Shown in pieces: positions 17,477 to 25,238 of a DNA stretch of 64,000 bases (its first letter is position 1; each line of letters starts with the position of its first letter). Source of the stretch: Pseudomonas sp. 7P_10.2_Bac1 (GTDB lineage: Bacteria; Pseudomonadota; Gammaproteobacteria; Pseudomonadales; Pseudomonadaceae); contig NZ_JANLNV010000017.1 of assembly GCF_025465935.1 (NCBI RefSeq), forward strand, positions 1 through 64,000. Direction: 5' to 3'. The notes below the pieces were generated by a model. That model worked only from the letters and a program-made list of their open reading frames with translations. It did no database searches and was not told where the DNA came from. The position numbers and the translations under genes are program-made.

Positions 17477-18394
17477 ATGATTGGCGTACGAGTAATGCTC
17501 GAATATTTCCACCCCTGGCCGAATTCGGCAGGGCTTTATCTGGCCCGTGAACGAGGCTGGTACAGCGACGCCGGTCTGGATGTCGAGTTGGTGGTGCACG
17601 ATCCCTGGCGGGGCGACACGCTTGATCATTTGCTCGGTAAAGCCGTGCAGTTTGGTCTGTTCCCCAGCAACCGCTTGTTGGTACGTCGCGCCCTGGGCCA
17701 GCCATTGCGTGGTATTGCGGCGATCAACCATTGCGGCCTTGAATCAATTCAAACCCTTACCGACTCCGGTATTACCCGGCCCCGCGATCTGGCCGGGCGT
17801 CGTCTGGCGATGAACCCGACACCGCGTGGGCTGGCCATGGTCCGGCACCTGGTGGCAGCCGATGGCGGCGATCCGGATGCGCTCATCATTGTCGACAGCG
17901 GTGTACGCGAACTGCGCCCTGAGGAATTGGCAGCCGGTGCCGCCGATGCCAGCTTTGGTGGCTACTGGGCCTGGGAAGCGTTGATAGCCAGTCCCATCGC
18001 CGACGAGCGTCGCGTGGTTTGGCCGGTGGATGACATCGGTGCCCCGGCCTACCACAGCTACCTGTTGGGTGCCCACGAAGACACGCTGGCGGCTGACCCG
18101 GAACGGGTCCGCACCTTCCTGGCCGTCACCGCACGCGGTTACTTGGCCGCCGCACACGATCCGCTAAGCGCCTTGCAGGCGTATGAGCACGCAACGCCGT
18201 ACTTTCCAAGTGAGTTGCTCGCGCAGTCCTTGCAGCAGATCGCACCGACCTGGCTGCACCAAGGCCGTTGGGGCGAGCAGCGTGAAAGCCTGCTGCAACC
18301 CTATGCCCAGTGGCTGCATGAGCATCAGGTGCTGAACGACGCGGATGCCTGGCGTGGCGCGACCACCAATGCGTACTTGCCGGAGTCGGTCTGA
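17477..18394 (+). CDS. THI5/NMT1-like (ThiY-like) substrate-binding protein without signal peptide
   Basis: This 305-residue protein has the type 2 periplasmic-binding fold of the NMT1/THI5 family, whose members bind thiamin pyrimidine precursors (ThiY) or make HMP phosphate (THI5). Typical stretches are FHPWPNSAGLYLARERGWYSD, AGLDVELV, LTDSGITRPRDLAGRRLAMN and ADASFGGYWAWEAL. No N-terminal signal or lipobox is visible: the protein begins MIGVRVMLEYF straight into the first strand, so it should stay in the cytoplasm. No ABC permease or ATPase gene is adjacent. AGGAGC lies seven bases before the ATG. Its stop overlaps the next start (TGATG). The THI5 cysteine cluster CCCFC is absent, so an HMP-synthase role is not supported; ligand binding or an unknown enzymatic step is possible. 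Confidence 0.82.
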   Translation: MIGVRVMLEYFHPWPNSAGLYLARERGWYSDAGLDVELVVHDPWRGDTLDHLLGKAVQFGLFPSNRLLVRRALGQPLRGIAAINHCGLESIQTLTDSGITRPRDLAGRRLAMNPTPRGLAMVRHLVAADGGDPDALIIVDSGVRELRPEELAAGAADASFGGYWAWEALIASPIADERRVVWPVDDIGAPAYHSYLLGAHEDTLAADPERVRTFLAVTARGYLAAAHDPLSALQAYEHATPYFPSELLAQSLQQIAPTWLHQGRWGEQRESLLQPYAQWLHEHQVLNDADAWRGATTNAYLPESV

Positions 18395-19560
18395 TGGCAG
18401 AAGCGCGCAGCAGTGCTCATGGTCTGGGACTGGAGCCGGTACAAGCCGACTGGCCAGCGATTTCCGACGCGGCGATTGAGCAATTGCTCAGTCATTACGG
18501 CGACGTTGGCAGCTTGCGTGAAGTCAACTGGCACAGCCCGCGTCCTTTCTCTGCGGCCTGCCTGATCACCACCAGCCAGCAGCCGCTGTTCGTCAAACGT
18601 CATCACCGCTCGGTGCGCGAGCCTGAGTGGCTGCGTGAAGAACACCGCTTTATGGCGCACTTGCGTGGCAACGGCGCGCCGGTGGCCGAGGTGCTGACCA
18701 GCATCGAGGGCGACACGGCGATTGCCCTCGGTGAGTGGACCTATGAGGTGCATCAGATCGCTGCCGGGCAAGACCTCTACCGTGAAGCGCTGTCGTGGAC
18801 GCCGTTTCAGGCGTATCAACATGCCTGGGCCGCGGGGCAGAGCCTGGCTCGCTTGCACAATGCGGCCAGCGGTTTTACCGCGCCGCCACGTCAAGCGCCG
18901 GTGCTGTTGGCCAACATTCGCCTGTTCAGCCAGGCTGATCCCATTGCCGCCATTGAAGCAGCCTGCGCGAGCGATCCGGCGCTGGCGGCTTACCTGAGCC
19001 AGCGCGATTGGCGTCACGATCTGCAAACCCTGCATCTGCCTTATCACCGGCAGTTGTATCCGCTGCTCGCGGCGCAACAGCCGTTGTGGACCCACAACGA
19101 CTGGCATGCGTCCAATTTGCTCTGGAACACCGCTCAGTCCGACAGTCAGGTCAGCAGCGTGCTGGACTTCGGTCTGGCCGATCAGACCTTTGCGCTCTTT
19201 GATCTAGCGACCGCCGTGGAGCGCAACAGCATTCCCTGGCTCGAACTGGACATCGGCGGCAGTGCTGCCGCCTCGCTTGAATCGGTGGACGCCATTATCC
19301 AGGGCTACCACAGCGTGCGACCGCTATCGGCACAGGACCTGTTGACCCTGGCCGCCTTGCTGCCGCTAGTGCACACCGATTTTGCGTTGTCAGAAGTCGC
19401 CTATTACCAGGGCATCGTCGGTTCCGAGGCTAATGCAACGGTGGCTTACGAGGCGTACCTGATCGGCCATACGCGCTGGTTTAACGGCGTAGAAGGTCAA
19501 CGCCTGTTGGCTCATCTGCACGATTTGGCCGTTCGCGTCGAAGAGGGTAAGCAGCCATGA
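18394..19560 (+). CDS. APH-type phosphotransferase (small-molecule kinase)
   Basis: This 388-residue protein is an aminoglycoside-phosphotransferase/choline-kinase-fold enzyme. The catalytic loop reads HNDWHASNLLWN (Asp and Asn of HxDxxxxN) and the metal-binding DFG is in LDFGLADQTFALFDLATAVERNS, both in the C-terminal third; the N-lobe has LFVKRHH for ATP. It should phosphorylate a small alcohol or amine in the cytoplasm. Related folds include thiamin kinase and homoserine kinase II, so a kinase for an imported alcohol moiety fits the neighbours, but the substrate is inference. It overlaps the previous stop by one base and the next start by four. Confidence 0.85.
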   Translation: MAEARSSAHGLGLEPVQADWPAISDAAIEQLLSHYGDVGSLREVNWHSPRPFSAACLITTSQQPLFVKRHHRSVREPEWLREEHRFMAHLRGNGAPVAEVLTSIEGDTAIALGEWTYEVHQIAAGQDLYREALSWTPFQAYQHAWAAGQSLARLHNAASGFTAPPRQAPVLLANIRLFSQADPIAAIEAACASDPALAAYLSQRDWRHDLQTLHLPYHRQLYPLLAAQQPLWTHNDWHASNLLWNTAQSDSQVSSVLDFGLADQTFALFDLATAVERNSIPWLELDIGGSAAASLESVDAIIQGYHSVRPLSAQDLLTLAALLPLVHTDFALSEVAYYQGIVGSEANATVAYEAYLIGHTRWFNGVEGQRLLAHLHDLAVRVEEGKQP

Positions 19561-20435
19561 GCGATACCACGAGCAGCCCATTGATCAGCCCGCAGGCCTT
19601 GTACGCGGTGTTGAGCGATCTGAACCTGTTGATTATCGATGCCACCGTTGAGCTGCCCGCGCCACGATTTGACGGGGATTATCAGGTGCGTAGCGGCCGC
19701 GATGGCTGGCTGCAAGCGCACATACCCGGCGCGGTGCATGCCGACTTGTATGGCGCCCTGGCCGATCAGCAGGCGTCGTTCAGTTTTGCCTTGCCGGGTA
19801 TTGAACAATTGGCCAGAGGTTTCGCTGAACTGGGCATCAGCCCGCAGCGGCGCGTGGTGATTTACGACCGCAATGACGGGTTCTGGGCCGCGCGTCTGTG
19901 GTGGATGCTGCGCAGCGTCGGGTTGCAGGCCGAAGTGCTGGATGGCGGTTTCAAGGCCTGGCAGCACGCAGGTTTGCCGCAGCAGGGTGGTGACGTTGCG
20001 CCACAGGCCAGTCACTGGCAGCCAGCCTATGAACAGGGATTCTGGATCGACCGTGCAGGTGTTGAGGCCATCCTCGCCGGGGAGCGCTCCGCGACCCTGG
20101 TCTGCGCCTTGTCTGCCGGTTTGTTCGAGGGCAGCGCCGTCACCCGCTATGCGCGCCGCGGGCATATCCCCGGTAGTTTGAATATCCCGGCCCGCGGTCT
20201 GTTTGACGAGCACGGCCGCTACCTGCAACCCCAGGCCTTGCGCACCGTACTGGAACCGCTGCTGCAAACCACCGCGCCTGTGGCTGTGTATTGCGGAGGC
20301 GGTATTTCTGCCGCCGCCCAGGCGCTGGCGCTTACATTAGTCGGTCGCGCCAACGTCTTGCTTTATGATGGCTCCCTTCAGGAATGGGCCGCTGATTCTC
20401 GCTTGCCATTGACCACCGGAGCAGCTCCGGCCTGA
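19557..20435 (+). CDS. Two-domain rhodanese-type sulfurtransferase (SseA-like)
   Basis: This 292-residue protein has two tandem rhodanese domains. The second carries the active-site cysteine in VAVYCGGGISAAAQAL (near residue 245), which would form the persulfide. The first has the inactive-domain signature GHIPGAVHAD (here AHIPGAVHADLYG). It is similar to thiosulfate or mercaptopyruvate sulfurtransferases and is expected in the cytoplasm since no signal is seen. The loop CGGGIS differs slightly from CRxGx(R/T) types. It overlaps the kinase gene by ATGA. In this operon it may supply or remove sulfur from the imported compound (inference). Confidence 0.88.
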   Translation: MSDTTSSPLISPQALYAVLSDLNLLIIDATVELPAPRFDGDYQVRSGRDGWLQAHIPGAVHADLYGALADQQASFSFALPGIEQLARGFAELGISPQRRVVIYDRNDGFWAARLWWMLRSVGLQAEVLDGGFKAWQHAGLPQQGGDVAPQASHWQPAYEQGFWIDRAGVEAILAGERSATLVCALSAGLFEGSAVTRYARRGHIPGSLNIPARGLFDEHGRYLQPQALRTVLEPLLQTTAPVAVYCGGGISAAAQALALTLVGRANVLLYDGSLQEWAADSRLPLTTGAAPA

Positions 20436-20545
20436 CGCCTTCGGGCACTCAATCCAGTAGTACCGGGGCTTGCAGCCCAGGCGTGTTTGCGGCCCCGTGC
20501 CCGGCAAACAGCGTTGGCTGCGGTAGTGCCCGATAAGGAGCTTTC

Positions 20546-22768
20546 ATGGTCATGTTGTATCGAACAGCCGAGTTGCCCGTCCCTCGGTTTTCCCCAAATC
20601 TGCTGAGAGTCGGCATGTTGATGGCGTGCGGCGTGGGTTCGACCTTGCTGCCAGCCGGCGCATGGGCAGACACCTCAACAGCTTCAACCGGTAGTGTGCA
20701 ATTGGATGCGGTGACGGTGGTCGGCGAGCACGACACCGGCTACCAGGCCACCTCCGCTTCGGTCGGTGGCTTTGACTCGGCCCCACTGCTCGACACGCCG
20801 GCGGCAATCAGCGTGATCACCGATCAGCAAATCAAGGACCAGCAAGCACGCCTGCTCAGTGAAGTGCTGCGCAATGACGCCTCGGTGGGTGAAAGCTACG
20901 CGCCGATTGGTTATTACGAAAACTTTGAAGTGCGCGGCTTCTCCCTGAACTCGGCCAGCAGCTACAAGATCAACGGCCGTACCATCACCGGCGAACAGAA
21001 CGTCGGCCTGGAAAACAAACAGCAGGTCGAGGTGCTCAAGGGGCTGGCCGGCTTGCAAAGCGGTGTGTCCGAGCCGGGCGGGCTGGTCAACTACGTGACC
21101 AAGCGCCCGGAGAATGTGCGCTCGGTGACGGCTTCGACCACCGACAATGGCGGCAACTACCTGGCCACCGACCTGGGTGGCTGGTTCGGCAGCGACCAGC
21201 AGGTGGGCATCCGCACCAACCTTGCCCATGAAGACATCCATTCCTATGTCGATCATGCCGACGGCAAGCGAGACTTCGCCTCGCTGGCGCTGGACTGGAA
21301 CATCAACCCCAACAGCACCCTGCAACTGAACGCCGAGTACCAGCGCCGTCAACAGCGTTCGGTGCCGGGCTACCAGTTGCTGGGCGGCACTGAGCTGCCG
21401 CATCACGTGAACCCGCGTGACTTGCTGGCTTATCAAAGCTGGTCGAAACCGGTCACCATCAACTCGCTGAACATGGACGGTCTGTACGAATACCGTTTCA
21501 ACGATGACTGGAAAGCCAGTTTCAGCGCCTCGCGCAGCCGGGTAGTGATTGATGACTACAGCACCTTTGCCTGGGGCTGCTATGGCTCGGCCAGTTGCGC
21601 CGGGGCCGCCGTGCCGAACACCTTCAGCCCGGAAGGCAATTACGACATTTATGACTACCGCAACCCCGATGACACGCGGCGCAATGATGAAGCGCAAATG
21701 GCCCTCAACGGCCTGTTTGACACCGGCCCGCTCAAGCATGAATTGACCATTGGCAGCAGCGCATTCCGTCGCGTGTTGGACAGTCGCCCGGAGTTCAACC
21801 AAATGATCGGTTCCGGCACCATCGGCACCACCCCGCAACCGCTGGATCCCTATGACGGCACGCCAGGTCATAGCTACCGTCACCTCGACAGTCGTCAATA
21901 TGGGCTGTTTGCTACCGACCGAATCAGCTTCAACGAGCAGTGGCAAACCGTACTGGGCGGGCGGCAGATCCGTCTCGACGAAAAAACCTATGACAGCGAC
22001 GGCAACACGACTCGCCACACCCAACGTTCTGAGTTCTTGCCGCAAGCGGCGTTGATCTACAAGCCACGTCTGGATACCTCGGTGTACCTCAGCTACAGCA
22101 AGGGCTTGTCATTGGGCGGCCAGGCGGCATGGTTCAGTACCAATGCCAGCGAAATCCTCGCGCCGACCACCTCGCGGCAAATCGAACTGGGGGTCAAGCA
22201 TGACTGGCAAAACCTGAGCCTGACGGCCGCGCTGTTCCAGATTACTCAGGACTACCAGTACAACAAGCCCAACGGTGACGGCACTTTCACCTTCGTGCAG
22301 CAGGGCAAGCAGAAAAACACCGGCATTGAGTTATCGGCCACTGGCCACGTGAACACCCAGCTGCAAATCGCAGCCAGCGTTGCCGCCATCCGCGCCCGAG
22401 TCACTGACAGCGGTACACAAGCCTATGACGGACATCAAGCCATCAACGTCCCGAACCTGCGCGCCAGCTTGCACGCTGACTACAGCATTCCAGGGGTTCC
22501 GGGGCTTGCGTTGCTTGGCGGCGGGCAATACAGCGCCAGCAAATATGCCAATCAGCAGGGCAGTGTCAAAGCCGCCGGTTACTCGGTGTTCGATGTCGGT
22601 AGCCGCTACAGCACCACGATCGAAGGCTACGACACGGTATTTCGCCTGACCGTCGACAACTTGTTCGACAAACGCTACTGGCGTGACGTTGGCGCCTACA
22701 TGGGGGACGACTACGTATTCCAGGGCGCGCCCCGAACCGCGCGATTGTCCGCCACTGTGAACTTCTGA
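20546..22768 (+). CDS. TonB-dependent outer-membrane receptor
   Basis: This 740-residue receptor has a long, atypical N-terminal signal (hydrophobic RVGMLMACGVGSTLLPAGAWA, cleaved near WAD), no STN domain, a plug from about residue 75 (LDTPAAISVITDQQIKDQQA) and a 22-strand-type barrel ending RLSATVNF. It belongs to the siderophore-receptor-like group by sequence, but the context (THI5-like protein, PnuC transporter, no Fur or sigma genes) suggests a non-iron ligand such as a vitamin. AGGAGC lies a few bases before the ATG. A 110-bp gap separates it from the sulfurtransferase gene with no clear terminator, so it is probably in the same transcript. Confidence 0.9.
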   Translation: MVMLYRTAELPVPRFSPNLLRVGMLMACGVGSTLLPAGAWADTSTASTGSVQLDAVTVVGEHDTGYQATSASVGGFDSAPLLDTPAAISVITDQQIKDQQARLLSEVLRNDASVGESYAPIGYYENFEVRGFSLNSASSYKINGRTITGEQNVGLENKQQVEVLKGLAGLQSGVSEPGGLVNYVTKRPENVRSVTASTTDNGGNYLATDLGGWFGSDQQVGIRTNLAHEDIHSYVDHADGKRDFASLALDWNINPNSTLQLNAEYQRRQQRSVPGYQLLGGTELPHHVNPRDLLAYQSWSKPVTINSLNMDGLYEYRFNDDWKASFSASRSRVVIDDYSTFAWGCYGSASCAGAAVPNTFSPEGNYDIYDYRNPDDTRRNDEAQMALNGLFDTGPLKHELTIGSSAFRRVLDSRPEFNQMIGSGTIGTTPQPLDPYDGTPGHSYRHLDSRQYGLFATDRISFNEQWQTVLGGRQIRLDEKTYDSDGNTTRHTQRSEFLPQAALIYKPRLDTSVYLSYSKGLSLGGQAAWFSTNASEILAPTTSRQIELGVKHDWQNLSLTAALFQITQDYQYNKPNGDGTFTFVQQGKQKNTGIELSATGHVNTQLQIAASVAAIRARVTDSGTQAYDGHQAINVPNLRASLHADYSIPGVPGLALLGGGQYSASKYANQQGSVKAAGYSVFDVGSRYSTTIEGYDTVFRLTVDNLFDKRYWRDVGAYMGDDYVFQGAPRTARLSATVNF

Positions 22769-22816
22769 TTCGGGCAGCACCCCAACGTGCTGCACCACTT
22801 TATTGAGGGCGCAAGA

Positions 22817-23416
22817 ATGTCAAATCTGGAAATCGTCGCCGTGCTGATCAATGTCCTCGGGGTCTGGCTGACCACCCAGCGCATCCGCTGGTGCTGGCCG
22901 GTGAGTGTCGTCGCCGTGTTGCTGTATGCGTGGATTTTTTACGACGCCAAGCTCTATTCCGACACGCTGCTGCAAATCATCTTTGCCTTTTTGCAAGGTT
23001 ACGGCTGGTGGCGCTGGAGCAAGGGCGGGTTGGATAACGGCAAAGTGCACGTGGCGCGACTGCCATTGCGCGATGCCGCAGTGGGCGCGGTTGCCGGTGT
23101 CATTGGCACCGTGCTGCTGGGTGGCCTGATGTCCAGCTTCACCGATGCCGCAGTGCCTTGGCTGGACGCTTCATTGACTGCGTTCAGCCTGGTTGCCAGC
23201 GTCTGGGCCGCGCGCAAATACGTGGCCAGTTGGGCGCTGTGGATCGCGCTGGATGCCATCTACGTGGGCATGTACCTGAGCAAAGATCTGCAACTGACGG
23301 CAGCCTTGTACGCCGGGTTTGTGCTGCTGGCATTCTATGGTTACCGTAGCTGGAAGCGTGACCTGCTGAGCCAGGAAGCGCAAAGCGCAACCCATGGATG
23401 TGCCAATGCCATTTGA
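22817..23416 (+). CDS. PnuC-family nicotinamide-riboside/thiamin-type transporter
   Basis: This 199-residue inner-membrane protein has about seven hydrophobic segments and the PnuC signatures INVLGVWLTTQRIRWCWPVSV, LYAWIFYDAKLYSD and LQGYGWWRWSKGG. PnuC proteins are facilitators that trap nicotinamide riboside, thiamin (PnuT) or riboflavin (PnuX) after phosphorylation inside. The aromatic WW motif and charged DAK are present. The start is the ATG at 22817 with GAGGG seven bases upstream; ten more codons are open without support. It follows the receptor gene by 48 bases. Pairing of a TonB receptor with PnuT for thiamin is known in Bacteroidetes, which supports a vitamin role. A trapping kinase is encoded upstream. 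Confidence 0.88.
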   Translation: MSNLEIVAVLINVLGVWLTTQRIRWCWPVSVVAVLLYAWIFYDAKLYSDTLLQIIFAFLQGYGWWRWSKGGLDNGKVHVARLPLRDAAVGAVAGVIGTVLLGGLMSSFTDAAVPWLDASLTAFSLVASVWAARKYVASWALWIALDAIYVGMYLSKDLQLTAALYAGFVLLAFYGYRSWKRDLLSQEAQSATHGCANAI

Positions 23417-24134
23417 TCCCGTGTCTCCTCATTACCTGCGCATTCGTGACGAAATTGCCGCTGACGTCGCCAGCGGGACGCCCCGGGCCGATCACAAGTT
23501 TCCATCTGAGCGTGAGATGGCCGAGCGTTTTGGCTGTACCCGCGTGACGTTGCGCCAAGCGCTGCAGCAACTCGAGGCCGAAGGGGTGGTGTACCGGGAG
23601 AACCGTCGGGGCTGGTTCGTCAGCCCCCAGCGTATCCGTTACGACCCGACCCGCATCACCGGCTTTATGGAATACGTTGCCGCCCAAGGGCGTACGCCAT
23701 TAACTGAATGCCTGCACGCTGAACTGCGTCCGGCGGGCAGTTGGCTGGCACGGCGGATGGGCTTGGCATCGGCGGATGAGCCGGTGTTTTACTTGCAGCG
23801 CCGACGCTGGGTAGACCGGCGCCCGGTGTTGCTGGAGTTCAACGCGCTGCTCGCCAGTTGGTGTCCGGGCCTGCTGGACGTCGATCTGAACACCTCACTG
23901 ACCAGCGTATTGAAGGAGCGTTTTGGCCGGGTCCAATCGCGTTGCGAACTGGCCATGCACACGGGCACTGTTGACGAACACCAGGCCGAACTTTTGCAAC
24001 TCACCGTGGGCTCCAGCAGTTTGTACCTCGAGCGCCTGAATTTTGGTGAAGCCGGGCAGCCGGTAGAGTTCGATCAGGAGTTCTGGCGACCGGATGCGTT
24101 GTCGGTCGTCATGGAAACCCGTTATCCGGGCTAA
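23406..24134 (+). CDS. GntR-family regulator, HutC/UTRA type
   Basis: This regulator of 242 residues (246 if the ATG at 23394 is used) has an N-terminal winged helix (FPSEREMAERFGCTRVTLRQALQQLEAEGVVYRENRRGWFV, about 30-70) and a C-terminal UTRA ligand-binding domain (about 90-240, LQRRRWVDRRPVLLEFNALL, YLERLNFGEAGQPVEFDQEFWRPD). It starts inside the 3' end of the pnuC-like gene, so it is co-expressed. It likely represses the operon through the palindrome at 17390 and is released by an intermediate, perhaps a phosphorylated imported compound (inference). Confidence 0.9.
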   Translation: MPFDPVSPHYLRIRDEIAADVASGTPRADHKFPSEREMAERFGCTRVTLRQALQQLEAEGVVYRENRRGWFVSPQRIRYDPTRITGFMEYVAAQGRTPLTECLHAELRPAGSWLARRMGLASADEPVFYLQRRRWVDRRPVLLEFNALLASWCPGLLDVDLNTSLTSVLKERFGRVQSRCELAMHTGTVDEHQAELLQLTVGSSSLYLERLNFGEAGQPVEFDQEFWRPDALSVVMETRYPG

Positions 24135-24150
24135 CACCCCGCTTACCGCT

Positions 24151-24173
24151 CGCTGTGCTGCAACGGCACAGCG
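24151..24173 (+). terminator. Possible hairpin end of the THI5/PnuC operon
   Basis: CGCTGTGC pairs with GCACAGCG around a seven-base loop, 17 bases after the gntR-like stop. No T run follows, so it may be a Rho-dependent end or an mRNA-stabilising hairpin. Confidence 0.4.
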
Positions 24174-24407
24174 GGTGTGAATCCTCGTCACAGCCAATTC
24201 ATAGACGGTGCCTGGGCATAAGAGTATGTTTTTGCCATCACCTTCATACACAACGATTGACCGGACTCTCCTCGCGATTAACCGCTGAAGCCTGATGCAT
24301 CCTTCACGGCCACGGCATGCGGCTGCGCATACGGGACGCGAGAGCAGGGCTGTGATGCCTGCACCTACCTACCGGCGTAGACACCGCCGACACCTTGGCC
24401 TGGAACT

Positions 24408-25238
24408 ATGACTGACATTACTCAAATCAGCGGCACGACACGGGTGTACGCAATCATTGCCGACCCGATTCACCATGTGCAGACCCCGCAAGCGATGAAC
24501 CGTCTGTTTTCATCGTTAGGGCTGAACCGGGTACTGGTGCCGTTTCATGTCGCCCCCGCGGACCTTGAGCGAGTAGTCACCGGCTTGCGCGGTATTCAGA
24601 GCCTGGATGGTTTCATCGTCACGGTGCCGCACAAGACCGCCATTGCAGAACTGTGCGACAGCATCTCCGAGACGGCGCGCCTGGTCGGTGCGGTAAATGT
24701 GGTGACCCGCTCCAGCGACGGTACGTTGCACGGTGAGATTCTGGATGGTGAAGGCTTCGTCACCGGGCTGCGCCACGCGGGTATTGAACTCAAGGGGCGG
24801 GCGGTGTACCTGGCCGGTGCCGGTGGCGCGGCCAATGCTATCGCGTTTGCCCTGGCGGCCTCCGGAATCGGCTGGTTGACCATCGCCAACCGCAGTCGCG
24901 ACAAAGCCACGTCACTGGTTGAACGGCTCGCCAGGGCGTTCCCCGATCTTCAGGTGTCGATCGGCACGTCTGACCCTTCGGGCTACGACCTGGTGGTCAA
25001 CGGCACCTCCCTTGGCCTCAGAGAAGGCGACCCGTTGCCCTGTGATGTCACGCGCCTGTCGGCCGATCAAGTGGTCGCCGAGATCATCATGCAACCGGCT
25101 ATCACGCCGTTATTGGCCGCCGCACAGAAAGTCGGCTGCCGGATCCACGAAGGACTGCCCATGCTGCTCAGCCAGATTGAATTGATGGCGGCGGCGATGG
25201 CTTCTAATAAAAATGAGTCGAGTCATGAGCGCGTTTGA
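24408..25238 (+). CDS. Shikimate-dehydrogenase-like (AroE family) protein, divergent substrate site
   Basis: This 276-residue protein has both AroE domains. In the N-terminal substrate domain the catalytic Lys is in FIVTVPHKTAIAELCD (about 65-80). The dinucleotide domain contains YLAGAGGAANAIAFAL and NRSRDKA. The substrate-binding motif differs: where AroE has HSxSPxxHN the protein has HHVQTPQAMN, losing both serines that hold the shikimate carboxylate, and NTDGxG becomes ILDGEG with the Asp kept. It is therefore more likely an oxidoreductase for another hydroxy acid than the housekeeping AroE. Its end overlaps the start of the GMC gene, indicating co-translation. The ligand is unknown. Confidence 0.82.
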   Translation: MTDITQISGTTRVYAIIADPIHHVQTPQAMNRLFSSLGLNRVLVPFHVAPADLERVVTGLRGIQSLDGFIVTVPHKTAIAELCDSISETARLVGAVNVVTRSSDGTLHGEILDGEGFVTGLRHAGIELKGRAVYLAGAGGAANAIAFALAASGIGWLTIANRSRDKATSLVERLARAFPDLQVSIGTSDPSGYDLVVNGTSLGLREGDPLPCDVTRLSADQVVAEIIMQPAITPLLAAAQKVGCRIHEGLPMLLSQIELMAAAMASNKNESSHERV

